Shown piece by piece: positions 20,281 to 29,093 of a stretch of 30,909 bases of DNA. Source of the stretch: an uncultured Bacilli bacterium (GTDB taxonomy: Bacteria > Bacillota_I > Bacilli_A > RFN20 > CAG-288); contig CAKVBX010000017.1 in assembly GCA_934725685.1 (NCBI GenBank), forward strand, positions 1 through 30,909, read 5' to 3'. The position numbers and the translations under genes are program-made. Under the pieces are notes generated by a model. It was not told the origin of the DNA, did not search any database, and saw only the letters and a program-made list of their open reading frames with translations. How positions within the stretch are numbered: the stretch's first letter is position 1; every line of letters starts with the position of its first letter.

Positions 20281-21146
20281 TTCAGTGCCGGTAATGTGAT
20301 GCCGAGATAGGTAAACAGATCAAATTTGAAGTAGGCGAGGACAATCATCGAAGAGAGGAATAAAGCCAGGAAAACACAGGAGATGGTATCGCCGATTCCC
20401 CAATGGAAGCATTTATATTTGGTCCGCTTGCTGTCAGGATCATAGCCTCTCGCCTCCATCGCATCGGCAAGCTCCCCGCTGGTGAGGAACGCCGACATGA
20501 ATAACGGAATGATGAGGGAAACCAAGGACTTCACTTTTTCCTTGAACTTCCCATGATGGAAATCGACGCCGCGGCTCGCCTGGGCATTCATAATGCGCTC
20601 AGTCTCTTCCTGAAGGGTCGGAATAAAGCGGAGAGCGAGAGAGATGGCCATGGCAAACTTGTGGACGGGGATACGGATCAGGGAGAGCGGGAAGAAGAGC
20701 CATTCGAGTCCGTTGGTGAGATCCATCGGTTTTGTGGTCGCCGTCAGAATATTCGTCATCATCAGAACGAGAAGTAGACGCAAGAAGACATAGGAGACAT
20801 TGACGACCGCCTGGAGACGGATGTCGATGCCTTTTCCGATCGGAATCGTGAAGAGAATCATCGATTCCGTATCCGTGGAAAGAAAAACATTGATGATGAG
20901 CAGAAAGAGAATCATCACCCAGAGTGCCTTGAGCGACCTAAACAGGGTCAGGAAGCTTGCCTTGGCAATCAGGGAAAAGACAAAAAGCAGAACAAAGATG
21001 CACCCATAGATGACAAAGTTCATATAGGGGGTTCCATAGGAAAGGAAGACAGATACCATAAAAAGAATCAGACCGATCAGTTTGATTCTGCTGTCCATCC
21101 GATGAAAGGGCGTCGTATAGCCCGAGTATTTACCAAGTGTCATCAT
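20277..21146 (-). CDS. ecfT: Energy-coupling factor transporter transmembrane protein EcfT
   Basis: A 289-residue membrane scaffold that joins the two ATPases to interchangeable substrate-binding S components for vitamin or metal uptake. It has about six hydrophobic segments, and the two coupling motifs are present: SRG in NAQASRGVD (191-193) and ARG in AMEARGYDP (232-234). It overlaps ecfA2 by 4 bp at its start and truA by 4 bp at its end. No S component is encoded in this window, as expected for a shared group II module. Confidence 0.95.
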   Translation of the reverse strand: MMTLGKYSGYTTPFHRMDSRIKLIGLILFMVSVFLSYGTPYMNFVIYGCIFVLLFVFSLIAKASFLTLFRSLKALWVMILFLLIINVFLSTDTESMILFTIPIGKGIDIRLQAVVNVSYVFLRLLLVLMMTNILTATTKPMDLTNGLEWLFFPLSLIRIPVHKFAMAISLALRFIPTLQEETERIMNAQASRGVDFHHGKFKEKVKSLVSLIIPLFMSAFLTSGELADAMEARGYDPDSKRTKYKCFHWGIGDTISCVFLALFLSSMIVLAYFKFDLFTYLGITLPALK

Positions 21147-22063
21147 AGGCCGGCCTCTTTTCTGGCGCGGAGGATCTCCGCTGCAAGCGTATGGGCATCT
21201 TTGACTTTTGTCAGATCAATAGGTAGACCATGTTCCTTGAGTGCTAACGCAAAGGAGAACACCTTCGGCGGTTCCAAGGAAGATGTCTGAAGGAACTCCT
21301 GATTTTGGAAAAGTGAAAGCGGTGTGAGGGAACAGGCGATTTTCCCTTTATCCATGACAATCGCCTGATGGCAGTACGCTAAGACCACATCCATATTGTG
21401 GGTGGCTAAAATGATGGAAGTACCTTTTTCGTAAAGAGAGGAAAGAAGCTGCATCAGATTCTCTTCGCTCTTGCTGTCAAGACCGACAGTCGGTTCATCA
21501 AGAACGAGGACCGAAGGCTTCAGGGCAAGGATGCCGGCAATGGCGACTCTTCTTTTTTCGCCGCCCGAGAGTTCGAACGGAGAACGTTCGTAGAACGATT
21601 CATCCAGTCCGACCAAAGCGAGGGATTCCTTCGCCAGTTCAAGTGCTTCCTCATTGGTGCTTCCGAAGTTCTTCGGGCCATAGGCAACATCCTTCAGGAC
21701 CGTCTCTTCAAAAAGCTGATACTCCGGGAACTGGAAGACAAGTCCGACCCGTTTCCGGATTCCTTTGACATTCTTCAGTTTCTGCTTGTGTTTCTTCTTC
21801 ATCTTGCGTTCATTGACTTTACCGTTCTTTTTATAGACCAACGTCATGTCGATGACTTCTTCTTCGATGCTGACCTTTCCCGAGGTCGGAAGAAGCAGCG
21901 CATTGAGATGCTGAATGAGAGTCGACTTCCCGCTTCCGGTTCTGCCGATCAGGGCTGTGAAACAGTGGTCCTCAAAAGTGAGGGAGACGTTTCTGAGCGC
22001 CTCTTTTTCCTGCGGAGTATGCGGGGAATAGGTGTAACATACATTTTCGAGTTTCAGTGGCAT
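21143..22063 (-). CDS. ecfA2: Energy-coupling factor transporter ATPase EcfA2
   Basis: A 306-residue ABC ATPase that powers ECF vitamin uptake with EcfA1. Walker A is GRTGSGKST (40-48), the Q loop follows at about 111, the signature is LSGGEKRR (165-172) and Walker B is VLVLDEP (185-191) with a D-loop GLDS; the switch His is in ATHNMD. Between Walker A and the Q loop there is a basic insert (about 75-104, KKNGKVNERKMKKKHKQKLK) that is longer than in typical ABC ATPases. It overlaps ecfA1 by 10 bp. Confidence 0.94.
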   Translation of the reverse strand: MPLKLENVCYTYSPHTPQEKEALRNVSLTFEDHCFTALIGRTGSGKSTLIQHLNALLLPTSGKVSIEEEVIDMTLVYKKNGKVNERKMKKKHKQKLKNVKGIRKRVGLVFQFPEYQLFEETVLKDVAYGPKNFGSTNEEALELAKESLALVGLDESFYERSPFELSGGEKRRVAIAGILALKPSVLVLDEPTVGLDSKSEENLMQLLSSLYEKGTSIILATHNMDVVLAYCHQAIVMDKGKIACSLTPLSLFQNQEFLQTSSLEPPKVFSFALALKEHGLPIDLTKVKDAHTLAAEILRARKEAGL

Positions 22064-22926
22064 AGAAGATTCAAAAGCTCCTCATCGTTCTTGACATCAC
22101 CGAGGTCCATTCCCATCGTCTTCAGCACCCCGACCAACCGGTGGGCAAACGGAATGTTCAGATTCATCTTCATCAGGTCTTCGCTATGGGAAAAGACTGC
22201 AGCAGGTGTATCATCCATCACAATCTTTCCGTCATTCATGACAAGGACGCGGTCTGAATCATAGGCTTCTTCGAGCTCGTGGGTGATATTGATGACGGTG
22301 AGACTCGGATTGCCCTTCCTCGTCTCCTTAATGATATTTCGGATTTCCCGTTTCCCTTTCGGATCAAGCATGGCACCGGCCTCGTCGAGGATCAGGATGG
22401 ACGTTTTTCTGGCAATGGCGCCGGCGATGGCAACTCTCTGCTTCTGTCCACCAGAGAGATTGCTCGGCTCACTATCGAGATAGTCTTCCATGCCGACTTT
22501 TGCCGCACAGGAAAGGATGATTTCCGGCATATCCTTGGGATTGACACATTCATTTTCCAGTCCGAAGGCGATATCGTCCTTGACCGTGGCGCCGATGAAC
22601 TGAGAGTCGGGATTCTGGAACACCAAAGAAATGTCCTTCCTGAGCAGAAGGGCATTATCGTCCGTCATCAGGACGCCGTCGATGAAAATATCTCCGCTGT
22701 TCTGCACCAGAATCCCGTCGATCAGTTTGGCAAGGGTGGATTTTCCCGATCCATTGTGGCCGATGACGGCGATGGACTGTCCTTTCTTGATATCCAGAGT
22801 GATATTCTGAATGTTCATTCTCCCCTCGGCATAACCGAAAGATAGATTCTTCAGGAAGACAGCGCTGTCGGAAGGGATTGACGAATCCCTTCTTAAAAGT
22901 TCAGTTTCTTTTTTCTTACTTCTCAT
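22054..22926 (-). CDS. ecfA1: Energy-coupling factor transporter ATPase EcfA1
   Basis: A 290-residue ABC ATPase, partner of EcfA2. Walker A is GHNGSGKST (56-64), the Q loop is VFQNPDSQFIGATV, the signature LSGGQKQR (157-164) and Walker B ILILDE (177-182) with AGAMLDP, and the switch His lies in NITHELEEA. The open frame reaches further up to 23052, but that would run far into the small membrane protein gene; the ATG at 22926 overlaps the end of that gene by 11 bp and gives the usual length, so it is chosen although its ribosome site (GAAAGAGAAAAG) is weak. Confidence 0.93.
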   Translation of the reverse strand: MRSKKKETELLRRDSSIPSDSAVFLKNLSFGYAEGRMNIQNITLDIKKGQSIAVIGHNGSGKSTLAKLIDGILVQNSGDIFIDGVLMTDDNALLLRKDISLVFQNPDSQFIGATVKDDIAFGLENECVNPKDMPEIILSCAAKVGMEDYLDSEPSNLSGGQKQRVAIAGAIARKTSILILDEAGAMLDPKGKREIRNIIKETRKGNPSLTVINITHELEEAYDSDRVLVMNDGKIVMDDTPAAVFSHSEDLMKMNLNIPFAHRLVGVLKTMGMDLGDVKNDEELLNLLCH

Positions 22927-23158
22927 CTTTTCTCTTTCTACAATAAACAATGATTTGACGGATCCAGTAAACGACAAGCAAAAGGAAGAAGACAATGCCC
23001 CAGACCAGAAGGATGATCCAATATTTGTCACTGTGTCCTCCGGAGTGGACAATGCTGTAAAGCAACGTCAGTACAAGGAATGCAATCAGAAGAATGACAA
23101 CCGTTGCGATGAGGCACTTCTTATAGGGAAAGTGGCTTCTGAGTCCTTCGTCTTTCAT
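22916..23158 (-). CDS. Small protein with two membrane helices
   Basis: An 80-residue protein with a basic N-terminus, hydrophobic segments at about 17-37 and 46-68, and a basic tail RQIIVYCRKRKDEK. It is not recognised. It overlaps the dCMP deaminase-like gene by 4 bp (ATGA) and ecfA1 by 11 bp, so its translation is coupled to both, which supports a real gene. A link to the ECF transporter is possible from position alone. Confidence 0.7.
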   Translation of the reverse strand: MKDEGLRSHFPYKKCLIATVVILLIAFLVLTLLYSIVHSGGHSDKYWIILLVWGIVFFLLLVVYWIRQIIVYCRKRKDEK

Positions 23159-23637
23159 TTCTTGAAGTTGATCTCCGGAATTCTTCCCTGATAGGGGACA
23201 TAGACAATCCCCGCCATATCGAGCATCTTTCTTGCCGCCACTTCGGCATCCGTATCATGATACTTGTCCGACAGATAAACAATCTTCTTGATGCCGGACT
23301 GAATGATGGCTTTTGTGCACTCATTGCAGGGGAAAAGCGTGACATAGACCGTGCTTCCCTTCAGATTGTGGTTGGAATTGAGAATGGCATTGAGCTCCGC
23401 ATGGCAGACATACGGATATTTGGTTTCCAGGAAAGGAAGACTGTCTTTGCCTCCCGCCCAGGGAATCTCTTCGTCGGAGACACCGATTGGCATCCCGTTA
23501 TATCCTAAAGAGAGCACCTTATGCTCATCGGAGACAATGCAGGCACCGACCTTCGTATTCGTATCTTTGCTTCTCATCGAAGAGAGAAGCGCAATGGACA
23601 TAAAGTATTCGTCCCATGAAATATTATCGAATTCCAT
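23155..23637 (-). CDS. dCMP deaminase-like zinc deaminase (ComEB family)
   Basis: A 160-residue cytidine/deoxycytidylate deaminase-fold protein. The zinc site is CHAELNAIL (ligand His79, catalytic Glu81) and LFPCNECTKAI (Cys104 and Cys107). The TKVGACIVSDEHKVLSLGYNGMPIG stretch and the extra Cys/His region before the HAE motif fit the dCMP deaminase branch, which makes dUMP for thymidylate synthesis; in Bacillus the similar gene is comEB. A perfect AGGAGG lies 6 nt before the ATG. It starts 43 nt after atpC with no terminator visible between, so it may be read through from the ATP synthase operon. Confidence 0.88.
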   Translation of the reverse strand: MEFDNISWDEYFMSIALLSSMRSKDTNTKVGACIVSDEHKVLSLGYNGMPIGVSDEEIPWAGGKDSLPFLETKYPYVCHAELNAILNSNHNLKGSTVYVTLFPCNECTKAIIQSGIKKIVYLSDKYHDTDAEVAARKMLDMAGIVYVPYQGRIPEINFKK

Positions 23638-23680
23638 GATTCACCTCCTGAAACTGTTTTGGCAATTTGTCATCACGCTA

Positions 23681-24097
23681 TCAAAGAGAAGAGATATTCT
23701 TCACCCGGATACGGTTAAGCGCACGCTGCAGTTTCACTTCCGCACGTGCGCTTTCTCTTGCAGACTGCGAGTTGGAAAGTAATTCTTCTGCATTCTCCTT
23801 CGCACGGAGAGCACGGGAAATATCGATCTCCTCCATCGATTCGATAGAAAAAACAGAGAGTGCTGCCTTGTTCTCCTTATGGAAGAAGCGGAGGGTTCCC
23901 CCAGAGATGGCATAGACATTCCGGTGTCCGTTTGACAGAACGACGAGCGGACAGATGAGAACGGTGGCCATAAGATCCAGATGATGGGCCTGTAAGGCTA
24001 AATCGCCGGAAGCAGTGGTCAGGACCATTTCCTCTGCCTGTGCGATGAGGTAGGAGCGTTCCGGTGTGATGATTTCCAAAGTAAAATTATCGGCCAT
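23681..24097 (-). CDS. atpC: ATP synthase epsilon subunit
   Basis: A 138-residue central-stalk subunit with the N-terminal beta-sandwich (FTLEIITPERSYL...GDLALQAHHLDLMATV; ISGGTLRFFHKE) and the C-terminal helix pair (about 90-130) that can inhibit ATP hydrolysis. The usual GxxxxLxxHxP motif reads GDLALQAHHLD. Last gene of the atp block, 9 nt after atpD. Confidence 0.94.
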   Translation of the reverse strand: MADNFTLEIITPERSYLIAQAEEMVLTTASGDLALQAHHLDLMATVLICPLVVLSNGHRNVYAISGGTLRFFHKENKAALSVFSIESMEEIDISRALRAKENAEELLSNSQSARESARAEVKLQRALNRIRVKNISSL

Positions 24098-24106
24098 GGA
24101 GAAACC

Positions 24107-25507
24107 TCAGTGGAGCGTCTCGGCCTTTTCTAGCACCTCATCGAAAGTGCCGACATAAGTAAAGGCCGCTTCCGGAAGCGTATCGCCTTCTCCGGCGAGA
24201 ATGCGTTCAAAGGAGGCAATAGTATCCTCGACCTTGACGAACTTACCCTTGATACCAGAGAAGCGCTCAGCGACAGAGAACGGTTGAGAGAGGAAATTAC
24301 GGATACGTCTGGCACGGGCGACGATGACTTTGTCCTCTTCAGAGAGTTCATCGATACCGAGAATGGCAATGATATCCTGAAGGTCCTTGTAACGCTGAAG
24401 AATGGTCTGAACCTGTCTTGCGACATTGTAGTGACGCTGTCCGACGACATTGGGATCGAGGAAGTTGGAAGAAGAGGCGAGCGGATCGACGGCAGGATAG
24501 AGGCCCAATGCGGCAATGCCGCGATCGAGAACGGTCTTCGCATCGAGATGGGAGAAGGTCGTGGCCGGAGCCGGATCGGTGAGGTCATCGGCCGGAACAT
24601 AGACAGCCTGAATGGAAGTGATGGAACCATCCTTAGTGGATGCGATACGTTCCTGAAGCTGACCCATTTCGGTCGCGAGGGTCGGCTGATAGCCGACGGC
24701 GGAAGGCATACGGCCGAGCAAAGCGGAGACTTCGCTTCCGGCCTGGGTAAAACGATAGATGTTGTCGATGAAGAGCAGAACATCCTGATGGGAAACATCA
24801 CGGAAATACTCAGCCATGGTGAGACCGGAGAGTGCGACTCTCATACGGACGCCGGGTGTCTCGTTCATCTGACCGAAAACCAGGGCGGTGTTGTTGAGAA
24901 CGCCGGATTCCTTCATTTCGTAGTAAAGATCGTTACCCTCACGGGAACGCTCTCCGACACCGGCGAAAACAGAAATGCCGTGCTTCTGCATGGCGATGTT
25001 GTTCATGAGTTCCTGAATAAGAACGGTCTTGCCGACACCGGCACCGCCGAACAGACCGACCTTGCCGCCTTTGATGTAAGGGCAGAGCAGATCGATGACT
25101 TTGATACCGGTCTCGAAGATTTCAGCGTGCGTGGACTGATCCTGGAATTTCGGAGGGTCATTGTAGATGGAGTGGGTGAGTTCCGCATGGAAAGGACCGG
25201 CTTCGTCAATCGGTTCTCCCAAGACGTTAAACATTCTTCCCAGGACTTCCTTGCCGACCGGTACCTTGATGGATTCTCCGGTATTCTCGACAGTGAGTCC
25301 TCTCTGAATGCCTTCTGTCGCGCCCATGGCAATACAGCGGACTGTATCATCTCCGATATGCTGGACAACCTCCAGAGTCAATGTCTTTCCGTCCTTGGTG
25401 GTCACCTTCAGTGCCATGAGAAGAGGCGGAATGCTGTTTTCGTCAAAGCGGACATCGATGACAGGACCGATCGCCTGAACAAGGATACCATTCTTGTTAT
25501 TTGTCAT
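24107..25507 (-). CDS. atpD: ATP synthase beta subunit
   Basis: A 466-residue catalytic F1 subunit. Walker A is GGAGVGKT (154-161), the catalytic Glu follows in AGVGERSREGNDLY, Walker B is VLLFIDNIYRF with Tyr where Phe is common, and the lever motif DELSEED appears in GIDELSEEDKVIV. Length is normal. It makes ATP at three sites in the alpha3beta3 head. Gap of 11 nt to atpG. Confidence 0.98.
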   Translation of the reverse strand: MTNNKNGILVQAIGPVIDVRFDENSIPPLLMALKVTTKDGKTLTLEVVQHIGDDTVRCIAMGATEGIQRGLTVENTGESIKVPVGKEVLGRMFNVLGEPIDEAGPFHAELTHSIYNDPPKFQDQSTHAEIFETGIKVIDLLCPYIKGGKVGLFGGAGVGKTVLIQELMNNIAMQKHGISVFAGVGERSREGNDLYYEMKESGVLNNTALVFGQMNETPGVRMRVALSGLTMAEYFRDVSHQDVLLFIDNIYRFTQAGSEVSALLGRMPSAVGYQPTLATEMGQLQERIASTKDGSITSIQAVYVPADDLTDPAPATTFSHLDAKTVLDRGIAALGLYPAVDPLASSSNFLDPNVVGQRHYNVARQVQTILQRYKDLQDIIAILGIDELSEEDKVIVARARRIRNFLSQPFSVAERFSGIKGKFVKVEDTIASFERILAGEGDTLPEAAFTYVGTFDEVLEKAETLH

Positions 25508-25518
25508 ATGGACACCTC

Positions 25519-26397
25519 CTATTCGTTTTCTTGCTTCTTACCGGCCGTCGCACCGGCAACCACCTCGGTGATTTCCTGTGTGATGGCATTCTGTCTCGAC
25601 TTGTTGTATTGAATGGTGAGCTGGTGGACAATCTTGTCGGCGGCATCAGTCGCCGCTTCCATCGCATTGCGCCTGGACGCCAATTCACTGAGTTCCGATT
25701 CAATGAGTCGGTTATAAATCACGGAATCGATATAATGGGGAACGAGACTATTGAGAACCTCTTCTTTCGATGCCTCATAGATTGGTTCGAAGGAAAAAGC
25801 TTCGTTTTCTCCGCGAAGAGAGATCAAGGAAAGCGGAGCCAGTGTTTCCAAGGTCGGAACGAAGGTCATCGAGTTCTTATAATGCGTATAGACAAGGACG
25901 ACTGAACCATATTCCCCGGTGCGGTATTTCTGTAAAAGCAGATGGCGGAGCCGCCTCACTTTGGAATAGGCATAATTGTCCATTAAATCTTCGAAGTCTT
26001 CGTTCAGGACAATTCCTTTGCCTTTATAGTGAATCAGTGCCTTTTCGCCAATGGAAATCAATTCATCCCCTTCTTTGATAAGCGGATCCAAGGTCTTGAA
26101 CAGCGTATAATTATAAGCTCCGCAAAGACCAAGGGTCGAAGTCATGACGACATAGAGCGTTTTTTTCGCATCGTAGCGCTTGAAATAAGGAGTCTCGAAG
26201 ACTTCTTCCCCATCAAAGAATGAAAGAAGATACTTTAAGTCGGACGACAAACAGGCTGTGTAGGGCTTGTTGTCCTCATAGTATTTTTTCCAACGCTGAT
26301 ATTTCACCGACGCGACCAGCTTCATCGCCTTGGTGATTTTCTCCGTGGACTTGATGGTACTGATTCTGCGCTTGGTATTGATCAGGGATTCTGCCAT
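25519..26397 (-). CDS. atpG: ATP synthase gamma subunit
   Basis: A 292-residue rotor shaft subunit. The N-terminal helix INTKRRISTIKSTEKITKAMKLVASVKY and the C-terminal helix MEAATDAADKIVHQLTIQYNKSRQNAITQEITEVVAGA form the coiled coil that turns inside the head; LGLCGAYNY matches the conserved GLCGxxN motif. Ten nt from atpA. Confidence 0.97.
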   Translation of the reverse strand: MAESLINTKRRISTIKSTEKITKAMKLVASVKYQRWKKYYEDNKPYTACLSSDLKYLLSFFDGEEVFETPYFKRYDAKKTLYVVMTSTLGLCGAYNYTLFKTLDPLIKEGDELISIGEKALIHYKGKGIVLNEDFEDLMDNYAYSKVRRLRHLLLQKYRTGEYGSVVLVYTHYKNSMTFVPTLETLAPLSLISLRGENEAFSFEPIYEASKEEVLNSLVPHYIDSVIYNRLIESELSELASRRNAMEAATDAADKIVHQLTIQYNKSRQNAITQEITEVVAGATAGKKQENE

Positions 26398-26407
26398 GTT
26401 TTATTCT

Positions 26408-27907
26408 TTAGATTCCTGTCTTGACATCCTGAACGGCGGCATCGATGACGGCCTTGTTCTCATCGGAAAGGAGCTTTGTCGTCCTGATTTCTTCAAACAG
26501 GGCTTCATGATGCGTATGAAGTGTGCTGCGGATTTTCGAAAGCACATCCTGAATCTTCTCGATGGCGACATCATCGATGGCTTTAGACTGTGCCACATAG
26601 ATATCGATGATTTCGTCTTCCATGGAAAGCGTCGCATACTGTTTCTGACGAAGGACTTCCATCAGAACGGCACCATGAGTGAGGATGTTCTTTGTTGTCT
26701 GATCGAGATCGGACCCGAAACGGGAGAAGTCGAGCATTTCATTGTAGTTGGCAAGTTCAATTTTCAGAGAAGAAGCCACTTTCTTCATAGCTTTGATCTG
26801 TGCGGAGGAACCGACACGGGAGACGGAAAGACCACTATCGACCGCCGGTCTCTGACCGGCATTGAAAAGGTCGGTGGTCAAAAAAATCTGACCATCGGTG
26901 ATAGAAATGACGTTGGTCGGAATATAGGCGGAGATATCGCCGGCCTGTGTTTCGACAATCGGAAGTGCAGTGATGGAACCGCCACCGAGCTTATCACTGA
27001 GACGGCAGGCTCTCTCGAGCAGTCTGGAATGGAGATAGAAAATGTCGCCAGGATAGGCTTCTCTTCCCGGGGAACGCTTCAGAAGCAAAGAGAGGGCACG
27101 ATAGCTAACGGCGTGTTTGGAAAGATCATCATAGACAATGAGGACATCTTTTCCTCTTTTGGCCCAGTATTCAGCCATGGTTGTCGCAGAATAAGGTGCG
27201 ATGTAGAGCATCGGAGCCGCTTCGCTGGCGGAAGCGTTGACGATGACCGTATAATCCATGGCACCATGTTCCTTCAGTTTGCTCACAATCTGGGCGATAG
27301 TGGAGTTCTTCTGACCAATAGCACAGTAGACACAAATGACATCTTTTCCTTTCTGGTTGATGATGGTATCGATGGCAATGGCAGTTTTTCCCGTCTGTCT
27401 GTCACCGATAATCAGTTCACGCTGGCCTTTTCCAATCGGAATCATGGAGTCGATGGCCTTGATGCCGGTCTGTAACGGTTCACAGACGCTCTGTCTCATC
27501 ATAATGGTCGGAGCCGGTGCTTCAATCGGTTGTTCTTCCTCACAGGCGATATCGCCGTTTCCATCAATTGGAGCACCCAGGGAAGAGACGACTCTTCCTA
27601 AGAGGGCATCACCGACAGGAACAGAGACGACACGTCCGGTGAGACGGACTGGGTCACCTTCATAAATAACACTGTCCTTTCCTAAAAGAACGCAACCGAC
27701 AGAATCCTCATTGAGGTTCATGACCATACCGTAGACGTTGTGGGGGAAAGAGAGCAGTTCGCCATACATTGCCTTATCGAGTCCGTAGATGGTGGCAATG
27801 CCGTCTCCGACGGAGACGACCGTACCGACATCACTGGTCTCGATTTTGTTTTCGTAATTGTTGATCTCTTTCTGGATGAGATTGCTGATGGAATCGATAT
27901 CTTGCAT
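26408..27907 (-). CDS. atpA: ATP synthase alpha subunit
   Basis: A 499-residue non-catalytic nucleotide-binding subunit of F1. Walker A is GDRQTGKT (168-175), with IDTIINQKG after it; VLIVYDDLSKHAVSYR and REAYPGDIFYLHSRLLERA are the classic alpha signatures, and the region SVSRVGSSAQIKAMKKV carries the arginine finger. Length matches the family (500-510). Confidence 0.98.
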   Translation of the reverse strand: MQDIDSISNLIQKEINNYENKIETSDVGTVVSVGDGIATIYGLDKAMYGELLSFPHNVYGMVMNLNEDSVGCVLLGKDSVIYEGDPVRLTGRVVSVPVGDALLGRVVSSLGAPIDGNGDIACEEEQPIEAPAPTIMMRQSVCEPLQTGIKAIDSMIPIGKGQRELIIGDRQTGKTAIAIDTIINQKGKDVICVYCAIGQKNSTIAQIVSKLKEHGAMDYTVIVNASASEAAPMLYIAPYSATTMAEYWAKRGKDVLIVYDDLSKHAVSYRALSLLLKRSPGREAYPGDIFYLHSRLLERACRLSDKLGGGSITALPIVETQAGDISAYIPTNVISITDGQIFLTTDLFNAGQRPAVDSGLSVSRVGSSAQIKAMKKVASSLKIELANYNEMLDFSRFGSDLDQTTKNILTHGAVLMEVLRQKQYATLSMEDEIIDIYVAQSKAIDDVAIEKIQDVLSKIRSTLHTHHEALFEEIRTTKLLSDENKAVIDAAVQDVKTGI

Positions 27908-27921
27908 ATCTTTCTCCTTTC

Positions 27922-28470
27922 TTATCGGTCTTTGTCGATCAGGAGCGCATCGCGCACCTGATTGAGTTTCGTATCAATGGAATAGTCATAGAGGGTATCG
28001 TCGATATAGATGCGCATGCCGGCGATGACACGCCGGTCCTCGATGACGCGGAAGACGACCTTCTTCTGATAGTGTTCGGAGAAGGTCACCGTGATTTTTT
28101 CAAGCGTCTCCGGATTCAGGGCAAACGGCGTATAGATTCTCCCTTCCAGGATTCCCTGTTCTCGGTTGAAATGGTGCTGGTATGCATTTCTGATTTCGGG
28201 GAGATACCGGATTGCCTTTCTTTTGATGAGAACTTGGATAAAGGCATACACAGGAACGGAAAGCATCGGCTTCACGGTCTCTTCTAGCACTCGGTCTTTC
28301 TCTTTCTTCTCAATCATCGGGGAAGAGAGGAATTTAGAAAGACGCCCTTCTTTTTCAAAAAGAGTGCAGAGACTGGAAAGCTCACTCAGGTATTGTTCTA
28401 CCTGATTATGCTCTTTACCGACTGCATAGAGTGCGAGCGCATAGCTCTTCAGAAGAGAGACGCTGATCAT
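27922..28470 (-). CDS. atpH: ATP synthase delta subunit
   Basis: A 182-residue peripheral-stalk subunit (OSCP family) that joins the b subunits to the top of F1. It has the helical N-terminal domain (YALALYAVGKEHNQVEQYLSEL; FLSSPMIEKKEKDRVLEE) and the C-terminal domain with EDRRVIAGMRIYIDDTLYDYSIDTKLNQVRDAL, matching the family's GG/DxSxxxKLxxL end. Overlaps atpF by 4 bp. Confidence 0.95.
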   Translation of the reverse strand: MISVSLLKSYALALYAVGKEHNQVEQYLSELSSLCTLFEKEGRLSKFLSSPMIEKKEKDRVLEETVKPMLSVPVYAFIQVLIKRKAIRYLPEIRNAYQHHFNREQGILEGRIYTPFALNPETLEKITVTFSEHYQKKVVFRVIEDRRVIAGMRIYIDDTLYDYSIDTKLNQVRDALLIDKDR

Positions 28471-29078
28471 TCCTTCTTATCCTTCATTTTCCCGATGAAA
28501 TCATCAATGACCTTATCGTTGTCTTCCTTGATGAGTTCACGGCCCAAGATTTCCTTGGAAGCGGCAATGGCAGTGCTGACGATTTCGTCATGTGCCTTTC
28601 TTTCGACTTCCTTCTTCTTTTCCTCGGCATCTTTTTCGCCCTGGATGCGAATCTGCTCCGCTCGTTCATTGGCTTTGTCGATGATTTCCTGCGCCGACTT
28701 CTCTGCAGTCTTGTTCGCATCGGAAATAATCTGGTCAGCCTTCTGACGGCTGTCCTTGACATTCATTTCGGAAACTTCCCGGTTACGTTCTGCTTCCAGG
28801 TTCTTTTCTCTGGCTTCATCGATCTGTTCCTTCTCATGAAGGGCACGTTGATGGAGTCTTTCCTTAATCGGTTTATAACAGAAACGGAAGAAAATGAAAA
28901 CCATGACAAGGAAGGCACCCAGTTGCGCTAAGGCGACATAAAGGTTCGGCAAAACATTCTGAATGGTATCTTCCACCGATCCAGAGATATTGTCCGCTGC
29001 GCCCTGAACGTCACAGGATGTCAGAAAGAGGACGAGCAATGACGATAAGGAAGCCACATGAAGCTTCTTATTCTTCAT
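28467..29078 (-). CDS. atpF: ATP synthase b subunit with a lipoprotein signal
   Basis: A 203-residue peripheral-stalk subunit: a membrane helix (about 48-68, YVALAQLGAFLVMVFIFFRFCY) and a long charged coiled coil (about 75-185) that reaches delta. Unusually it begins with a lipoprotein signal peptide, MKNKKLHVASLSSLLVLFLTSC, with lipobox LTSC and Cys22, followed by about 25 residues outside the membrane. Ordinary b subunits of about 160 residues start with the membrane helix. Mycoplasmas are known to have a lipoprotein b subunit, so this is a link to that lineage. Fifteen nt after atpE. Confidence 0.95.
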   Translation of the reverse strand: MKNKKLHVASLSSLLVLFLTSCDVQGAADNISGSVEDTIQNVLPNLYVALAQLGAFLVMVFIFFRFCYKPIKERLHQRALHEKEQIDEAREKNLEAERNREVSEMNVKDSRQKADQIISDANKTAEKSAQEIIDKANERAEQIRIQGEKDAEEKKKEVERKAHDEIVSTAIAASKEILGRELIKEDNDKVIDDFIGKMKDKKE

Positions 29079-29093
29079 TTTATCCTCTCACAA

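Noticed and set aside
24284..25612. A 442-codon frame opposite atpD
   Set aside because: Mirror frame of a highly conserved gene, with no recognisable domains and no start signal.
26330..27475. A 381-codon frame opposite atpA
   Set aside because: Same reason: an antisense shadow of atpA.
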